This document shows, one piece after another, positions 62,363 through 64,000 of a stretch of 64,000 bases of DNA. The notes beneath the pieces are model-generated. The model was not told the DNA's origin. It searched no databases and saw only the letters and a program-made list of their open reading frames with translations. This DNA comes from JANJWP01 sp964482035 (lineage in GTDB: Bacteria > Patescibacteriota > Gracilibacteria > BD1-5 > UBA2023): contig CAYZVC010000001.1 in the NCBI GenBank assembly GCA_964482035.1, positions 1-64,000 of the forward strand. The letters are read 5' to 3'. The translations under genes and the position numbers were made by a program. Each line of letters starts with the position of its first letter. Positions within the stretch are counted from its first letter, which is position 1.

Positions 62363-64000
62363 ATGGCGAGAAAGAAAAAACAGAAATGACCCGTAATCGG
62401 GCAAGAACTCCGTAGCCTTTTCTTCGGAGGTTTTTTGCTCTTTTTGGCAGCGCTCGTCATGTTCGGCGACAAATCTTCGCTCGTTGGCGGAGCCCTTGAA
62501 GGCGCGCTCTCGCAACTGCTCGGCGTGCATTACCGAGAATTTTTCGTTCCCATCGTCGCGGCTATCGGCGGCATGATCGCCATCAACCGCCTTTCATGGA
62601 ATTTCGCGAGGTTCTTCGGGCTCCTGCTGTTCTGGATTTCCGTCACTTCGCTTTCGGAAATGTGGAATCCTTCGGTATGGAACGGGCATCTCGATTTCTT
62701 CGATATTTTTAAAGACCTCTTCGGACGTTCCCCGGCGGTGATTTCCCTCGTGGTCATCTTCCTCGTTTCGCTCTACCTCACGCTCCGCATTTCGTACCGC
62801 AAGGTCATCTCGCATATCCATTCGAAACTTCCGTCGGTAGAATCGGTGAAGGCGGTCGCCAAGGAATTCCGCTCCGACGACAAACCTTCGAAGGACCCCA
62901 AGGTCGATAAGAAACTCAAGGCCGAATACGACGTCGAGCGCAAGAAGATCGAAAAGGAGCTCGAAGAAATCCGCAAGGAACGCGACCGTGAGAAGAGGTC
63001 CGTCGAAAAGCCCGAACCGTCGCAGCTTTCCATCGTCAACGCCCCGAAGCACATCCCCATCATCAAGAAGGAGCCCAAGAGCATCCTCGCGAACTTTTTC
63101 GGAAAGGAGGAAGGAGAAGGAGCCGAAGACGCGAAGTCCGCTCCCAAGACCGGCATCGCCGAGCTCGCCAAGCACGACGCTCCTAAGAAATCTTCCCCGG
63201 ATTTCGGCACTTGGGAATTCCCGCCGACGTCCATTCTCAGCCACGTAGAACACAAGAACACTGTTTCGGAATCCGAAATCAAGGAGAAGTCGCTCATGAT
63301 CAAGCAGACGCTCCTGCAGTTCGGCATCAGCGTCGAAATGGCGGGCCACAAGGCGGGACCGACGGTCGTACAGTACCGTCTCGATCCCAACGACGGCGTG
63401 CGCCTTTCGAAAATCGAAAACCTCAAGAAGGACCTCACTCTCGCGCTCAAGGCCAAGTCGATCCGTATCCAGGCGCCGATTCCGGGAGTCGGGCTCGTGG
63501 GTATAGAAGTTCCAAACGAGAAGCGCGACATGGTGGGAATCCGCGAAGTCCTCGAACACGGCAATTTCAAGAACCACAAATCCAAGCTCGCGTACGCCCT
63601 TGGAAAAGACATCAACGGCGATTTCGTCGTGGGCGACCTCACCAAGATGCCGCACCTCCTCATCGCGGGGCAGACCGGTTCCGGTAAGTCCGTCGGCATG
63701 AACGGCATCATCCTCTCGCTCCTCTACAAGAACTCGCCGTCCGACCTTCGCATGATCATGGTCGATCCCAAGCGCGTCGAACTCGGCGTCTACGACGGCA
63801 TCCCGCACCTTCTGACCCCGGTCATCAGCGAATCCGACAAGGCATTGAACGCGCTCAAGTGGGCCGTGGCCGAAATGATCCGCCGCTACGACAACTTCAA
63901 GTCGGCGCGCGTCCGCAACATCGCCGAATTCAACGAGAAGGTCGAAAAGAAAAAGCGCGAACCGGTCATCGTCGTCATCATCGACGAACTTGCCGACTTC
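62363..64000 (+). CDS. ftsK: FtsK/SpoIIIE DNA translocase, 3' end outside the window
   Basis: 546 residues visible. The first codons MARKKKQK-Gly-PVIGQEL cross a UGA, so a standard code would miss the start. Four membrane segments up to about residue 145, a charged linker (about 150 to 285, DVERKKIEKELEEIRKERDR), then the alpha/beta motor: GPTVVQYRL, Walker A IAGQTGSGKSVGMN near 435, MIMVDPKRVELGVYDGIPHLLTPV and Walker B VVIIDELADF at the window edge. FtsK anchors to the septum and pumps DNA during chromosome segregation. The gamma domain would lie beyond 64000. Confidence 0.95.

Noticed and set aside
1..64000. CRISPR array, tRNA genes or insertion sequence
   Set aside because: I saw no regularly spaced repeats, no cloverleaf with T-loop GTTCGANTC and CCA context in the gaps, and no transposase. 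A dedicated scan could still find a tRNA I missed.

Overview
The window reads as a bacterial chromosome segment from a lineage that decodes UGA as glycine (translation table 25), which is known from Gracilibacteria and Absconditabacteria (BD1-5/SR1, CPR/Patescibacteria). The evidence is in the sequence. Many conserved genes are cut by in-frame TGA exactly where the family has an invariant or usual glycine: the Walker A loop of FtsE, the ATP-cone of NrdD, the PLTG-LPF-SYGG stretch of FtsW, the GTPKQE and FDFL-G motifs of the WecG/TagA/CpsF enzyme, the HLLKAG-E motif of Tgt, the Nudix box, UvrC, FemX and TrmH. Nearly all genes end in TAA or TAG. By eye G+C is above 50%, high for this recoded group, so Gracilibacteria is a better guess than Absconditabacteria. 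All CDS coordinates below assume UGA = Gly unless stated.

Layout. 1-180: 3' end of a 5S rRNA and two terminators. 192-7354: a pilin-like gene, a secreted LPNTG surface protein, YggT, FtsW, a ferredoxin, then an envelope-glycan operon (O-antigen ligase-like, a domain-swapped GT4, a WecG/TagA/CpsF transferase). 7375-12902 (minus): FtsE, a Wzx-like flippase and a 1097-residue GT-C-like membrane protein. 13-18.7 kb: cNMP-binding protein, uS15, two divergent PH-domain membrane proteins, HPF-like factor, RseP-like protease, Tgt. 18.8-24.3 kb: secreted protein, a two-domain wall hydrolase without signal peptide, STAS protein, FemAB ligase. 24.4-29.6 kb (minus): dnaG-rpoD-hypothetical-YceD-dCMP deaminase operon and a Nudix gene. 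29.8-35.4 kb: two tandem type IV pilins with fibrinogen-like GGGW domains, uvrC and a PilX-like gene; a third GGGW pilin lies at 51.8-53.2 kb. 35.4-39.9 kb: DnaJ-like, TrmH, a transporter, a helicase-dead PriA remnant and nrdR. 40-49 kb: an SD-led mini-gene, amidase-SpoIID fusion, VirB6/TrbL-like protein, methyltransferase, helical protein, second SD-led mini-gene. 48.7-64 kb: serS, sugar genes, a class III ribonucleotide reductase locus with the glycyl-radical tail on its own polypeptide and three NrdR boxes, bL25, HtpX, an ion-channel-like protein, a CadD-like protein and the start of FtsK.

Themes. Most transcription units have a TTGNNN-(15 to 17)-TATAAT-like promoter and short or no leader without a Shine-Dalgarno sequence. 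Four units are different: strong TTGACR promoters plus AAGGAG. Two of those four end on UGA just before a terminator. Surface biology (pilins with a lectin-like fold, LPXTG anchor, wall hydrolases, FemX, glycan polymerisation and export) fits an epibiotic or predatory life on other cells, but that is inference. I find no gene-free stretch longer than 300 bases.
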